DNA of 64,000 nt from CADEDH01 sp965263455. GTDB taxonomy: Bacteria; Actinomycetota; Acidimicrobiia; Acidimicrobiales; SZUA-35. Under the pieces are notes generated by a model. The model did not search any database and was not told the DNA's origin. It was given only the letters and a program-made list of their open reading frames with translations. The stretch covers positions 372,001 to 436,000 of the forward strand of contig CBDHHN010000001.1 in NCBI GenBank assembly GCA_965263455.1, in the 5' to 3' direction. How positions within the stretch are numbered: position 1 is the first letter of the stretch; each line of letters opens with the position of its first letter. This document shows, piece by piece, positions 34,172 to 43,060 of this stretch. The position numbers and the translations under genes were made by a program.

Positions 34172-34942
34172 GTGGACTGGTTGAATGACCCCGCGGCCTG
34201 GAGTGCCCTGGCCGCCCTGCTGACCCTCGAGATCGTGCTCGGCGTGGACAACGTCGTGTTCATCTCCATCCTGGCCTCGAAGCTGCCCGAGGAGCAGCAG
34301 GACAAGGCACGCCAGACCGGCCTCATCGCCGCCGGCGCCATGCGCATCGTCCTGCTGTCGCTCATCGGCTTCATCGTGACGCTCCAGGACGACCTGTTCG
34401 AGATCGCCGGGCGAGGCTTCAGCGGCAAGGAGCTCATCCTGTTGGCCGGTGGCGTCTTCCTCATCTACAAGGCGACCAAGGAGATCCACGACAAGCTGGA
34501 GGGCGAGGAGGGTCACGCCGAGGCCAAGGTCGCCCCCACCTTCGGCGCCGTGATCGCCCAGGTCATGATCCTGGACCTGGTGTTCTCGGTCGATTCGGTG
34601 ATCACGGCGGTCGGCATGACCGACATCTTCGCCGTGATGGTCATCGCCATCGTGCTCGCCGTCGTGATCATGCTGTTGGCGTCGCGGGCCATCTACCAGT
34701 TCGTGAATCAGCACCCCTCGGTCAAGATGCTGGCCTTGGCCTTCCTCCTGCTGATCGGTGTGACCCTGATCGCCGAGGGCATGGGCGAGAAGATCCCCAA
34801 GGGCTACATCTACTCGGCGATGGCCTTCTCGGTCTTCGTCGAGGCGCTGAACATCCGCTCCCGCTCGGTTACGCCGGAGAAGCGGGTCCACCTGCATCAG
34901 CCCTACACGGTCGACGACCCGGCCGACGTCGGCGTTCGCTGA
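34172..34942 (+). CDS. TerC family membrane protein
   Basis: A 256-residue integral membrane protein with about seven to eight helices. The TerC signature acids lie in 'VLGVDNVVFISILASKLP' and 'LDLVFSVDSVITAVGMTDI'. In several bacteria this family supports metal-ion (notably manganese) export and metalation of exported proteins; tellurite resistance is the historical name. The GTG start has no strong ribosome-binding site. Confidence 0.9.
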   Translation: MDWLNDPAAWSALAALLTLEIVLGVDNVVFISILASKLPEEQQDKARQTGLIAAGAMRIVLLSLIGFIVTLQDDLFEIAGRGFSGKELILLAGGVFLIYKATKEIHDKLEGEEGHAEAKVAPTFGAVIAQVMILDLVFSVDSVITAVGMTDIFAVMVIAIVLAVVIMLLASRAIYQFVNQHPSVKMLALAFLLLIGVTLIAEGMGEKIPKGYIYSAMAFSVFVEALNIRSRSVTPEKRVHLHQPYTVDDPADVGVR

Positions 34943-35037
34943 CGACGTCGGCCGCCTGCGGCCCCGACCGGATTGACGGCGGGACGGTGGCGGACGGAGA
35001 ATCGCAGGCGCCAGCCAGCCACCGGGGGAAGAGCGCC

Positions 35038-36291
35038 ATGGATCCGACGTACTCCGACGAAGCGGAACGGTACCGGGACGAGATCCGGTCCTTCCTCGAC
35101 GAGCACCTGCCCCCGGGTTGGTCCGGGCTACGCGGCCTCGAACCCGGGGCCCGTGACGGCTTCGTTGCCGAGTGGCGTGAGCTGCTGGCCGAGCACCGCC
35201 TGATCGCACCGGCCTGGCCCGCCGAGTACGGCGGTGGTGGCCTGTCGGCCATCGAGCGGGTCGTACTGCACGAGGAGTTCGCCCGGGCCGGTGCACCCAC
35301 GGGTGGAGCCAACGACGGCTTCGGCATCGGCATGATCGGGCCCACCCTGATGGTGCTGGGGACCGAGGAGCAGAAGAAGACGTTCCTGCCCCGCATCCTG
35401 TCGGGCGAGGACCGGTGGTGCCAGGGCTACTCCGAACCCAACTCCGGCTCCGACCTGGCCTCGCTGGGCACCCGGGCCGTGCGCGACGGCGACGAGTGGA
35501 TCATCAACGGCCAGAAGATCTGGACCTCGGAAGGCCACAGCGCCAACTGGATCTTCGTGCTGTGCCGGACCGAGCCCGAGGCGCCCAAGCACCGCGGCAT
35601 CTCGTTCCTGCTCTGCCCCATGGACCAACCGGGCATCGAGGTCCGCCCCATCATCAACATCGTGGGGAGCCACGACTTCAACGAGGTCTACTTCACCGAC
35701 GCCCGAACCTCGGTCGACAACGTGGTCGGCGGGGTCCACGAGGGCTGGCGGGTGGCCAACCAACTCCTGGCCTACGAACGAGGCGACGATGCCACCACCG
35801 TCTCGCTCCGGATGCAGGGCGTCCTCGACCGCCTGGTCGACGTGGCCCGAACCTCGGGCAAGATCGAGGACCCGGTCGTGCGCCAGCGCCTGGCCTGGTG
35901 CGCCTCCAAGGTCGAGGTCCTCCGCTTCCTGGGGCTGCGGTCGCTGACCAGCGTCCTGGCCGACGATGTGCTGGGGCCCGAGAGTTCGATCAACAAACTG
36001 CTGTGGAGCGAGCTGTTCCAGGCCATGACCGAACTCGGCACCCTCCTCTACGGGGCCGATGCCATGGCCCCGTCGGGCGACGCCCCGCTGTCGCCGGTGT
36101 TCACCGAGACCAAGGGCGACCCGCGGTCGTCGCGGGCCATGGTCGACCACTTCCTGGGGGCCCGCCCGGCCTCCATCTACTCGGGGTCGAACGAGATCCA
36201 ACGCAACATCGTCGGCGAGCGGGTGCTGGGCCTGCCCAAGGAGCCCCGGGCCGACGAGGGACCCTGGAACGAGACCCGACGGGCGGGCTGA
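35038..36291 (+). CDS. Acyl-CoA dehydrogenase family protein
   Basis: A 417-residue flavin enzyme. Landmarks are 'GYSEPNSGSDLASLGTRAVR' for FAD binding, 'WIINGQKIWTSEGHSANWI', and the C-terminal 'YSGSNEIQRNIVGERVLGLP'. The ATG at 35038 follows a GGGGGAAGAG ribosome-binding site. Together with the enzyme at 28928 it could form the two-subunit type seen in actinobacterial sterol-side-chain FadE pairs, but the two genes are 6 kb apart. The substrate is unknown. Confidence 0.9.
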   Translation: MDPTYSDEAERYRDEIRSFLDEHLPPGWSGLRGLEPGARDGFVAEWRELLAEHRLIAPAWPAEYGGGGLSAIERVVLHEEFARAGAPTGGANDGFGIGMIGPTLMVLGTEEQKKTFLPRILSGEDRWCQGYSEPNSGSDLASLGTRAVRDGDEWIINGQKIWTSEGHSANWIFVLCRTEPEAPKHRGISFLLCPMDQPGIEVRPIINIVGSHDFNEVYFTDARTSVDNVVGGVHEGWRVANQLLAYERGDDATTVSLRMQGVLDRLVDVARTSGKIEDPVVRQRLAWCASKVEVLRFLGLRSLTSVLADDVLGPESSINKLLWSELFQAMTELGTLLYGADAMAPSGDAPLSPVFTETKGDPRSSRAMVDHFLGARPASIYSGSNEIQRNIVGERVLGLPKEPRADEGPWNETRRAG

Positions 36292-36352
36292 GCACCCGGC
36301 GCCGCCGACCGGCGGGCCCCTCCCGCCGTCCCGCCCAGCGCCGGCGGCTCAG
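36288..36352. terminator. Nested hairpins between convergent genes
   Basis: The outer stem CTGAGC (36288-36293) / GCTCAG (36347-36352) contains both stop codons. The middle stem is CCGGCGC (36296-36302) / GCGCCGG (36338-36344), and the inner stem is GGCGGG (36311-36316) / CCCGCC (36322-36327) with a 5-nt loop. All are perfect. Confidence 0.55.
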
Positions 36353-37260
36353 GATCGGGCGGCCCGACGGGCCGCGATCTCCGCCAACTCGTCCGGCGTG
36401 AGTTCGCCTCTGAACATGGCCAGAAGCGCCCGGCCCAGTGGACGGCGGGGCCAGCGCTCGTCATCCACCAGGTGGACGTCGCTGGTCACGATGCCGTCGG
36501 GGTCGAACCGGTAGCTCCGGTAGCCGGGAGGCAGCCAGGTCTCGTCGGTCAGCGAGAAGTTGTTCTTGAGCGACGGGGCCACGTGGACGGGGCGGCCGGC
36601 CAACTCGTAGCTGTCGGGGACGTGGGTGTGTCCGGCCCCCATGCCCCGGACCCGACTGAGTGCCGGGGTGGCCAGCAGCCGTCGCCACTCCTCGCCGTAG
36701 GCGGCATCGTGGCTCAGGGGTATCGGCGCCTCGGGCGGGTGGTGGAGCCAGATGAACTGGTGCTCGCTCTCGGCCGCGGCGCACGCCCGCTCGACCCAGG
36801 CCGCCTCACGGGCGCCCAAGGCGCCGTTGCAGTGGAGCCGGGTGTCTCCGGGGGGATCGTGAGCCAGGCCGTGGCCGTCGAAGGTCTGGAGCCCGGCCGA
36901 GGTGTCGGGGAGTACGAAACTCCACGGGCCGGCCTCCATCACCCGCGAGGTGGCGATGCCGGGCCGGGCCATCCCGGCCTCGAACGCCACCGTGGCGTCG
37001 TGGTTCCCGGGGCAGGCCACGACCGGGACATCGAGCCGGGCCAGGGACTCGGCCGCCACCCGGTACTGCTCGGGGCGTCCGTGGTCGGTCACGTCACCGG
37101 TCACGACAACCAGATCGATGGCGGTGTGGTTGGCCAGGATGTGCTCCAGAACGGCGGCGAAGGCGGCCGCCGTGTCGTAGGCACCCTGGCCCTCTGGCCG
37201 GGCCCCCGACTCGAGGAAGTGGGTGTCGGACAACTGGATGACGTGCACCGGCTCGGCCAT
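36349..37260 (-). CDS. Metallophosphoesterase (calcineurin-like, CpdA-type)
   Basis: A 303-residue cytoplasmic phosphodiesterase fold. All five metal-binding motifs are present: DTH ('IQLSDTHFLE'), GDVTDHG, GNHD, HH ('FIWLHHPPEAP') and GHTH ('GMGAGHTHVPD'). Related proteins hydrolyse cyclic nucleotides or phosphodiesters, and the substrate is unknown here. It diverges from the kinase-like gene downstream. Confidence 0.87.
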   Translation of the reverse strand: MAEPVHVIQLSDTHFLESGARPEGQGAYDTAAAFAAVLEHILANHTAIDLVVVTGDVTDHGRPEQYRVAAESLARLDVPVVACPGNHDATVAFEAGMARPGIATSRVMEAGPWSFVLPDTSAGLQTFDGHGLAHDPPGDTRLHCNGALGAREAAWVERACAAAESEHQFIWLHHPPEAPIPLSHDAAYGEEWRRLLATPALSRVRGMGAGHTHVPDSYELAGRPVHVAPSLKNNFSLTDETWLPPGYRSYRFDPDGIVTSDVHLVDDERWPRRPLGRALLAMFRGELTPDELAEIAARRAARS

Positions 37261-37436
37261 GGCGCCCAGTCTGACAGCCCGGGCCCGCCATCGATCGGCA
37301 CCGGGGCGAACCCGAGGCGAACCGGAAGCGAACGCCGATCGACCGATGACTAGTGGCGCACGTCACTTTTGTGGGACACTCGCAGCCCCCACGATCATCA
37401 CCCGCCGAGAGGCAGCCAACAGGAGGAACTGACCCG

Positions 37437-38537
37437 ATGAGCTCTGTTGCCGGACCCGAAGTCGGTCGTCCCACGTCGATCGACGAGGTGACACCCGAGT
37501 GGTTGACCACCGTCTTGAGGACCAGCGGCGCCATCGACGCCGGGACCACCGTCATCTCGTCCCCGGCCAAGCCCTTCGCCGAGGGTCTCGGCTTCCTCAG
37601 CGATCTGTTCCGGGCCGAGCTGGCCTACGACGGGGGCGAAGGACCAGCCTCGGTCATCGTCAAGTTCCCGACCGCCATGCCCACCCAGCGGGCCATCGCC
37701 GACGGCCTGCAGTTCTACCAGCGGGAACTGCGCTTCTACCGGGAGCTCGCCCCCACCGCCCCGTTCCGCGTGCCTCAGGCCCACGCCGCGGCCATGGCCG
37801 AGGACAGCTCGGACTTCGTCCTGGTCATGGACGAGCTGGCCGGTCTCCGCGGCTTCGACCAGATCGCCGGGGCCACCGGGGCCGACGCCGTGGTGGCGGC
37901 CAGGAGCCTCGCCGCCTTCCACGCCCGCTTCTGGGGCCAGGACCTCTCGGACCTGGAGACCACGTTCTTCCCCCTCGACAACCCGGTGCACCAGGTCGTG
38001 TTGCCGCAGATCTTCGCCGCAGGCTGGGAGCGCTGCAAGGCCGAGGGCACCGAGATCCTCACCCCGGAGGTCACGGCCTACGGCGACCGCTATGTCGAGC
38101 TGCTGCCCTGGGCCCTCAACGAGCTGTCGACGGGGGCCACCCTGGTCCACGGCGACTGGCGGGCCGACAACCTGTTCCTGGACGATGACGGCAACCTCGC
38201 CGTCATCGACTTCCAGATCACGGGCACCGGGGCCGGGATCTACGACCTCGGCTACTTCCTCAGCCAGTCGATGGAGCCCGAGGACCGGGTGGCGGCCGAA
38301 CCCGAGGTGCTGTCCGCCTACTTCGGCGGGCTGGACGACGCCGGCGTCGACTACGACCGGGAGGCGGAGCTGCGATCGCTCCGACTGACCATGGCCTTCT
38401 GCCTCATCTACCCGGTGTCGATCTTCGGCGGCTGGGACGACGTCCCGGCCAACGGGCAAGCCCTGATGCTGGCCGGGCTGCGCCGGTCGGTCGAGGCCAT
38501 CGTCGACCACGACGCCCTCTCGCTGCTGCCGAACTGA
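37437..38537 (+). CDS. Aminoglycoside/ecdysteroid-kinase-like phosphotransferase
   Basis: A 366-residue protein of the APH/choline-kinase superfamily. The N-lobe Lys lies in 'SVIVKFPTAM', the catalytic loop is 'VHGDWRADNLFLDDDGN', and the metal-binding Asp is in 'LAVIDFQITGTGAG'. The ATG at 37437 follows a perfect AGGAGG (37421-37426). Actinobacterial members of this group often act on acyl or steroid compounds and sit among acyl-CoA dehydrogenases, as here. Antibiotic resistance should not be assumed. Confidence 0.85.
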   Translation: MSSVAGPEVGRPTSIDEVTPEWLTTVLRTSGAIDAGTTVISSPAKPFAEGLGFLSDLFRAELAYDGGEGPASVIVKFPTAMPTQRAIADGLQFYQRELRFYRELAPTAPFRVPQAHAAAMAEDSSDFVLVMDELAGLRGFDQIAGATGADAVVAARSLAAFHARFWGQDLSDLETTFFPLDNPVHQVVLPQIFAAGWERCKAEGTEILTPEVTAYGDRYVELLPWALNELSTGATLVHGDWRADNLFLDDDGNLAVIDFQITGTGAGIYDLGYFLSQSMEPEDRVAAEPEVLSAYFGGLDDAGVDYDREAELRSLRLTMAFCLIYPVSIFGGWDDVPANGQALMLAGLRRSVEAIVDHDALSLLPN

Positions 38538-38585
38538 GCCGGTAGGTGGGTCGGGCCTCCGGGGCCCGGCCCCCTCAGCGGCTCA
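38535..38585. terminator. Nested hairpin between convergent genes
   Basis: The outer stem TGAGCCG (38535-38541) / CGGCTCA (38579-38585) starts and ends with the two stop codons. The inner stem is CGGGCC (38552-38557) / GGCCCG (38563-38568) with a 5-nt loop. Confidence 0.5.
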
Positions 38586-39260
38586 CTCGTCGAAACCGAC
38601 GTAGGTGACGACCTCGCGGGCCGGGCGACGCTCGGACTCGACGTCGTTGGCGGCGAAGTCGTCGGCCGGGTAGCCCATGGCGACCGTGATCACGATCAGC
38701 TGGTCGTCCGGGATGTTGGCGTGGGCCCGGACCACCGACGACTGGCTGATGCCCTGACCGTTGATGACGGTGCCCAGCCCGCGCTCCCACGCCGCCAGCA
38801 CCATGCCGTACACGGCCTGGCCGAGATCGAAGTAGGCCACGGTGGAGTGGGCCAGATCACGGTCGATGCAGCCCACGACCGAGACCGGCGCATCGAACTG
38901 ACGGAAGCCTCGCATGGCCCAGTCCCGGCGACGCTCCTTGTCGTCCCAGGCGATACCCATCGACTCGAAGAGTTGGGCCGCCACCCGCTTCTGGCGCTCC
39001 CGATGCAGACCCTGATACCCGCCGTGGGTCTGGATCTCCCGGTCCGGGGCGGCCCCCGCCATCATCCGTTCGGTGTTGCCCTCCCGGATCAGTTCAAGCG
39101 GCTCTCCGGCCACGACGTGGAAGTGCCAGGGCTGGGAGTTCATCGACGACGGGCACTGGACCGCCACCTCGACGATCTCGTCGATCACGGCCCGGGGCAC
39201 CGGGTCGGGCCGGTAGCCGCGGACGCTGCGACGCTCATAGGCCAACTTCTCGAAGTCCAC
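38583..39260 (-). CDS. Nitroreductase family protein
   Basis: A 225-residue FMN-dependent oxidoreductase. The N-terminal 'RRSVRGYRPDPVPRAVIDEI' supplies the phosphate-binding Arg residues, 'CPSSMNSQPWHFHVV' is the family motif, and 'LGTVINGQGISQSSVVRAHA' lies in the FMN-binding C-terminal region. The natural substrate may be a quinone, nitroaromatic or enone. A 258-bp non-coding region lies upstream. Confidence 0.87.
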   Translation of the reverse strand: MDFEKLAYERRSVRGYRPDPVPRAVIDEIVEVAVQCPSSMNSQPWHFHVVAGEPLELIREGNTERMMAGAAPDREIQTHGGYQGLHRERQKRVAAQLFESMGIAWDDKERRRDWAMRGFRQFDAPVSVVGCIDRDLAHSTVAYFDLGQAVYGMVLAAWERGLGTVINGQGISQSSVVRAHANIPDDQLIVITVAMGYPADDFAANDVESERRPAREVVTYVGFDE

Positions 39261-39518
39261 GCTGGATGCTCCCTCGGGTCGTGGTCAGTTCGGGGCCGGG
39301 GGCAGGTCACGACCCCCGGGAACGGCCGGTACTCGGTCACCGCCATCGGCTGACGGACGACGGGTCCGACCGTGGCCCTGCGCCCCGGTCGGAGGCGACG
39401 GCGCGGCGAGCGCCCGATCGGCCGACGACGTGGTCAAGGACATGGGGGCCATTGTCCCCGGGGCCGATGGTGGGCCTCAAGTCACCGTGCGGGGCGACGG
39501 CCCACCGGGCCCTGGCGG
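39261..39518. other. 258-bp intergenic region without a gene
   Basis: This is the longest non-coding stretch in the window, between the nitroreductase start and the end of the TetR gene on the same strand. It contains several short G/C-rich self-complementary segments. I see no convincing open frame, RNA gene or repeat, and it presumably carries the nitroreductase promoter. Confidence 0.6.
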
Positions 39519-40139
39519 TCAGGCCGACCAGGCCTCGATCTGGAGTCGCAGCCCGTCGGCCATGCTCTCCAGCTCCTCGGGGGCGGCACCGCTGCGGGCG
39601 GCGATGCACAGGCCCATGGCCGAGGCCAGGACCAGGTCGGCCCGGGCCCGGGCCCTACCGGGATCGACGCGGGCGAGCACGTCGGTGAACACGGTCCGCA
39701 GCCGCTGCCGGTAGGCCTCGGCCCGCGCCACCATCCCGGCGTCGCCGCCGGTATCGGCGGCGGCGGCGTTGAGCAGAAGGCACCCCCGTCCCCCGTCGGC
39801 GGCCGCCCAGCGAACCAGGCCGTCGACGAAGCCGCGGAGCGGTTCCAGTTCTCGGCCCGTGTCGCCGTCGGCCGTTCCGCCCGGAGCGGTTCCGTCCATC
39901 GGGGCCACCAACGCCTCGTCGATCTGCTCCAGGTACCGGTCGAGGGCGGCCGAGAGGAGCTTCGCCTTGGAACCGAAGGCGTTGTACAGACTCGACTGGG
40001 TCAGGCCCAGTTCCGACTCCAGGAGACGCATGGTCGTTCCGGCCGGCCCGGACCGCCACAGGATCTCGACCGTCCGGTCGATGACGTCGTTCTCGTCGAA
40101 GGTTCGCGGGCGACCGACCTGCGCCGCCGATTCGGCCAT
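39519..40139 (-). CDS. TetR/AcrR family transcriptional regulator
   Basis: A 206-residue repressor. The DNA-binding helix-turn-helix is in residues 10-60 ('GTTMRLLESELGLTQSSLYN'), and the ligand domain occupies the rest. It is the last gene of a same-strand run after the aldehyde dehydrogenase and the LigA- and LigB-like genes, 61 bp behind the dioxygenase gene. It is therefore the best candidate regulator of the second ring-cleavage cluster. Confidence 0.87.
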   Translation of the reverse strand: MAESAAQVGRPRTFDENDVIDRTVEILWRSGPAGTTMRLLESELGLTQSSLYNAFGSKAKLLSAALDRYLEQIDEALVAPMDGTAPGGTADGDTGRELEPLRGFVDGLVRWAAADGGRGCLLLNAAAADTGGDAGMVARAEAYRQRLRTVFTDVLARVDPGRARARADLVLASAMGLCIAARSGAAPEELESMADGLRLQIEAWSA

Positions 40140-40200
40140 CCGGCCACGGTAGCGCGACCGGTGGTGTCCGAGCGGGCCGCGGCGCGATAGCGATGCGGGA

Positions 40201-41055
40201 TCAGGCCCGGGATCCGGTGGCGGCGCCGGCGCTCGGGTCCAGTTCGTAGCTGGCCACGGTGCAGCTCACGGCGAAGATGGGAATGGGCTGGCAGAAGGCG
40301 ACGGTGCCGGTCGCTCCTCCGGCGGCGGCGCTGACGGTGAGGAAGGTCCGGATCTCGAACCCGCCCTGACCGGCGTCGGCGTAGACCGTGAGGTCGTCGT
40401 AGTCGAGGAGGGCGTCACGGTCGTTGCGACACCAGCGATCGAGGAAGTCCCGGTCCCAGGCCTCGTTGATCTTCCCCGAATCGGGGGTGGCGGGCCAGTG
40501 GGAGATGCCACCGGTGCCGACCAGGGCGATCCGCTCCGGGGCGGCGTCGGCCGCCCGGCGCAGGGCCTCGCCCAGGGCCCAGGCCCGGTGCAGCGGCACC
40601 AGCGGCGGCCCCTGGCAGTTGATGTTGACCGGGATGATCGGCAGGTCGAAGCGAGGGGTGAGGAAGTGCAGGGGCACGGCGATCCCATGGTCACAGCGCC
40701 ACTCCTCGGCGTAGGCGACGTCGACGGTCTGCATCACCTCGGAGATGAGACGCCGGGACAGGTCCTTGTGACCCGGAGCCCGAAACCGGTCGATCCCGAG
40801 CCAGGCCGGATCCTCTATCGGGCCGTCGTAGTGGTCGGCCATGCCGATGGCGAAGCTCGGCATGTTGTCCATGAAGAAGTTGGCGAAGTGCTCGGCCGCC
40901 ACCACGATGAGCGCCTCCGCCCCGGACTCCTCGATGTCGACTCGCATGTCGTCGAAGGCCCGGTAGAAGGCGTCGCGGACCTCCGGGTCGGCCTGGTCGG
41001 CCCGGCCGGTGATGCCGGGGGCGTGGCTGCAGACGCCGGCGTAGACGAGGCTCAT
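40201..41055 (-). CDS. LigB-superfamily extradiol ring-cleavage dioxygenase, catalytic subunit (MhpB-like features)
   Basis: A 284-residue class III extradiol dioxygenase. Metal ligands by analogy with LigB are His11 ('VCSHAPG'), His56 ('VVAAEHFANFF') and Glu234 ('GGFEIRTFL'). The active-site acid-base segments DHG (122-124) and 'GTGGISHWP' (181-188) are present. 'NMPSFAIGM' and 'CQPIPIFAV' near the end resemble the catechol-propionate enzyme MhpB more than protocatechuate LigB. It overlaps the LigA-like gene by 4 bp (ATGA), so the two are translated together as subunits. The diphenolic substrate is unknown. Confidence 0.85.
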   Translation of the reverse strand: MSLVYAGVCSHAPGITGRADQADPEVRDAFYRAFDDMRVDIEESGAEALIVVAAEHFANFFMDNMPSFAIGMADHYDGPIEDPAWLGIDRFRAPGHKDLSRRLISEVMQTVDVAYAEEWRCDHGIAVPLHFLTPRFDLPIIPVNINCQGPPLVPLHRAWALGEALRRAADAAPERIALVGTGGISHWPATPDSGKINEAWDRDFLDRWCRNDRDALLDYDDLTVYADAGQGGFEIRTFLTVSAAAGGATGTVAFCQPIPIFAVSCTVASYELDPSAGAATGSRA

Positions 41056-41501
41056 GAGGTGGCTCCCGTGGTCGAGGGGTCGGTTCGGTCGGGCGTCGCG
41101 GCCCGGCCCTGGGGGTCGGTCGAGGGCGAGCCCTGGTTGCCGCCTGCTTGGGCGGCAAGGGATTCCTGACCCAACTGGGCGGCGTGGGCGTCGACGCCCT
41201 CGTAGCCGGTCATGGCGTAGACGCCCTCCCGCACCGGTCCGTGTTCCTCGATGCCGTCCCGCATGAGCTGGAGATAGTCGGCCCAGGCGATGCCATGGTG
41301 GGCGGCGAAGTGCATCAGGATCTGGCCGTTGACCCCGAGGTGGAACAACAGGCCGATGTCGGGCCCGAGGAGGGCATCGATCTCGGTCCCCGTCAGCTCG
41401 TAGCCGTCGAGGGCGCCCTGCGGGTCCCGGGCGTAGTGGGCCTGGACGGCCGGATCCCGATTGAGCTGATAGAGGAACTTCTGGACGTAGTACAGGCTCA
41501 T
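41052..41501 (-). CDS. LigA-like extradiol dioxygenase accessory subunit
   Basis: A 149-residue protein whose first 85 residues match the all-helical LigA subunit: 'VQKFLYQLNRDPAVQAHYAR' and 'LGVNGQILMHFAAHHGI'. The C-terminal 50 residues are Gln-, Ser- and Thr-rich and probably disordered. In protocatechuate 4,5-dioxygenase the alpha subunit caps the active site. This one precedes and overlaps the LigB-like gene, implying an analogous heteromer. Confidence 0.82.
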   Translation of the reverse strand: MSLYYVQKFLYQLNRDPAVQAHYARDPQGALDGYELTGTEIDALLGPDIGLLFHLGVNGQILMHFAAHHGIAWADYLQLMRDGIEEHGPVREGVYAMTGYEGVDAHAAQLGQESLAAQAGGNQGSPSTDPQGRAATPDRTDPSTTGATS

Positions 41502-41513
41502 GGCTCCACTCCC

Positions 41514-42941
41514 CTACCAGTCTGCGGCGATGTACTGGGTCTCGCAGAATTCGTAGATCCCCTCGCTCGCCCCTTCCCGCCCGAGGCCCGACTGCTTCAT
41601 CCCCCCGAAGGGGGCGGCCGGATCCGACACCGCGCCCCGATTGACGCCCACCATGCCCGACTCCAACCGCTCCGCCGTGCGCAGGCCCTTGGCCAGGTCG
41701 GCGGTGTAGACGTAGGCGGCCAGACCCATCTCGGTGTCGTTGGCGTGGGCCAGCATGGCGTCGTGGTCGGTGAAGGGGATGACGGGGGCCACCGGACCGA
41801 AGATCTCCTCCCGGGTGATGGCCGCCGTGGGCTCGACCCGGCCCAGCACGGTCGGCTGGTAGAAGAACCCGGGTCCCTCGACCGCCGAGCCGCCGGTGGC
41901 GACCGTGGCTCCGGCGCCGACCGCGGCACCGACCAGCCCCTCGATCGACTGGATCGCGGCGGGATTGATCATGGGTCCACAGGTCACGCCATCGTCGAGG
42001 CCGTTGCCGACGATGACGTCGGCCATCGCCTCGGCCAGAGCCTCGGTGAAGTCGGGTGCGATCCCGGCCTCGGCGAAGAACCGGTTGGCGGCGGTGCAGG
42101 TCTCGGCCGAATGCCGCATCTTTGCCACCATTGCGCCCTCGACCGCCGCCTCGAGATCGGCGTCGTCGTAGACGATGAAGGGGGCGTTGCCCCCGAGTTC
42201 CATGGCCACCTTGAGGACCCGGTCGGCGCAGCGTCGCAACAGGATCCGGCCCACCTCGGTCGAGCCGGTGAACGACACCATCCGGGTGGCCCGATGGTCG
42301 ACGGCGGCGTCGAACCACGCCCCTGCGGACGAGGTCGGCACCACGTTGACCACCCCGGGAGGTACCCCGGCCTCCTGGAGGAGGTCGGCCACCCGGAGCG
42401 CGGTCAGCGGCGTCTCGGTCGGGGGCTTGATGACGACGGCGTTGCCGGCGCCGAGGGCCGGCGCAACCTTCCGGGTGATCATGGCGGCCGGGAAGTTCCA
42501 GGGTGTGACCATCACCACCACCCCGACCGGCGGATGGCGGACGATGATGCGGTTGGTCCCGGCGGGAGCGGTCCCGAGCGAACCGTGGATGCGGACCGCC
42601 TCCTCGCTGTTCCAGCGGAAGAACTCGGCGGCGTAGGCCACCTCCCCGCGGGCGTCGACCAGTGGCTTGCCGTGCTCCCGGGTGATCAGCTCGGCCAGTT
42701 CGTCGCCGTGGGCCACCAGGGTGGACCAACAGGCCCGGAGGACCTCGGCCCGCTCCCGGGGCGGCGTGGCCGCCCAGCCGGGCTGAGCGGCGGCCGCGGC
42801 GTCGACGGCGGCGGTGGCGTCGGCGGGGGTCCCGGCCGCCACCGTGGTCAGCTCGGCGCCGGTGGCGGGATCGATCACGGGGATGCGATCGCCGTCGGCG
42901 CCGTCGCGCCAGGCTCCGCCGATCAGGATCTGGTCTGGCAC
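41514..42941 (-). CDS. NAD(P)-dependent aldehyde dehydrogenase (succinate-semialdehyde/hydroxymuconic-semialdehyde type)
   Basis: A 475-residue aldehyde dehydrogenase. The general-base Glu is in 'MELGGNAPFIVYD', the nucleophile Cys in 'SAETCTAANRFF', and the cofactor segment is 'VTPWNFPAAMITRKVAPAL'. The GTG at 42941 gives a normal family N-terminus; the upstream in-frame stretch is low-complexity. It is the first gene of the operon with the LigA- and LigB-like subunits (12-bp gap), so a ring-fission semialdehyde is a plausible substrate. Confidence 0.85.
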   Translation of the reverse strand: MPDQILIGGAWRDGADGDRIPVIDPATGAELTTVAAGTPADATAAVDAAAAAQPGWAATPPRERAEVLRACWSTLVAHGDELAELITREHGKPLVDARGEVAYAAEFFRWNSEEAVRIHGSLGTAPAGTNRIIVRHPPVGVVVMVTPWNFPAAMITRKVAPALGAGNAVVIKPPTETPLTALRVADLLQEAGVPPGVVNVVPTSSAGAWFDAAVDHRATRMVSFTGSTEVGRILLRRCADRVLKVAMELGGNAPFIVYDDADLEAAVEGAMVAKMRHSAETCTAANRFFAEAGIAPDFTEALAEAMADVIVGNGLDDGVTCGPMINPAAIQSIEGLVGAAVGAGATVATGGSAVEGPGFFYQPTVLGRVEPTAAITREEIFGPVAPVIPFTDHDAMLAHANDTEMGLAAYVYTADLAKGLRTAERLESGMVGVNRGAVSDPAAPFGGMKQSGLGREGASEGIYEFCETQYIAADW

Positions 42942-42958
42942 GTCATGCTCCGGGGTCG

Positions 42959-43036
42959 GCTCGGGGGTCGAGATCGGATCCCCCGAGCATGGACCACGAC
43001 GGGCGCCGGGGCCAGCGCTGGCGGCCACGGCCCCGG
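42959..43036. promoter_or_regulatory. Divergent promoter region with two inverted repeats
   Basis: Between the diverging aldehyde dehydrogenase and hydratase genes lie two perfect inverted repeats. One is GCTCGGGGG (42959-42967) / CCCCCGAGC (42980-42988); the other is CCGGGGCC (43006-43013) / GGCCCCGG (43029-43036). They are candidate operators for the TetR-type regulator encoded downstream of the left operon. Confidence 0.4.
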
Positions 43037-43060
43037 ACTGGGTAGACAGGGGAGGTGACC

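Noticed and set aside
34172..34942. Tellurite resistance determinant
   Set aside because: TerC-family proteins are widespread metal-handling membrane proteins. No other ter genes are present.
37437..38537. Aminoglycoside resistance gene
   Set aside because: The kinase fold is shared by many metabolic kinases. The neighbours are acyl-CoA and phosphoesterase genes, and nothing points to antibiotic inactivation.
40201..42729. An 842-residue minus-strand frame ending in the LigB-like protein
   Set aside because: Only its last 284 residues are the dioxygenase. The upstream part reads the aldehyde dehydrogenase and LigA-like genes in a wrong frame, so it is not a fusion.
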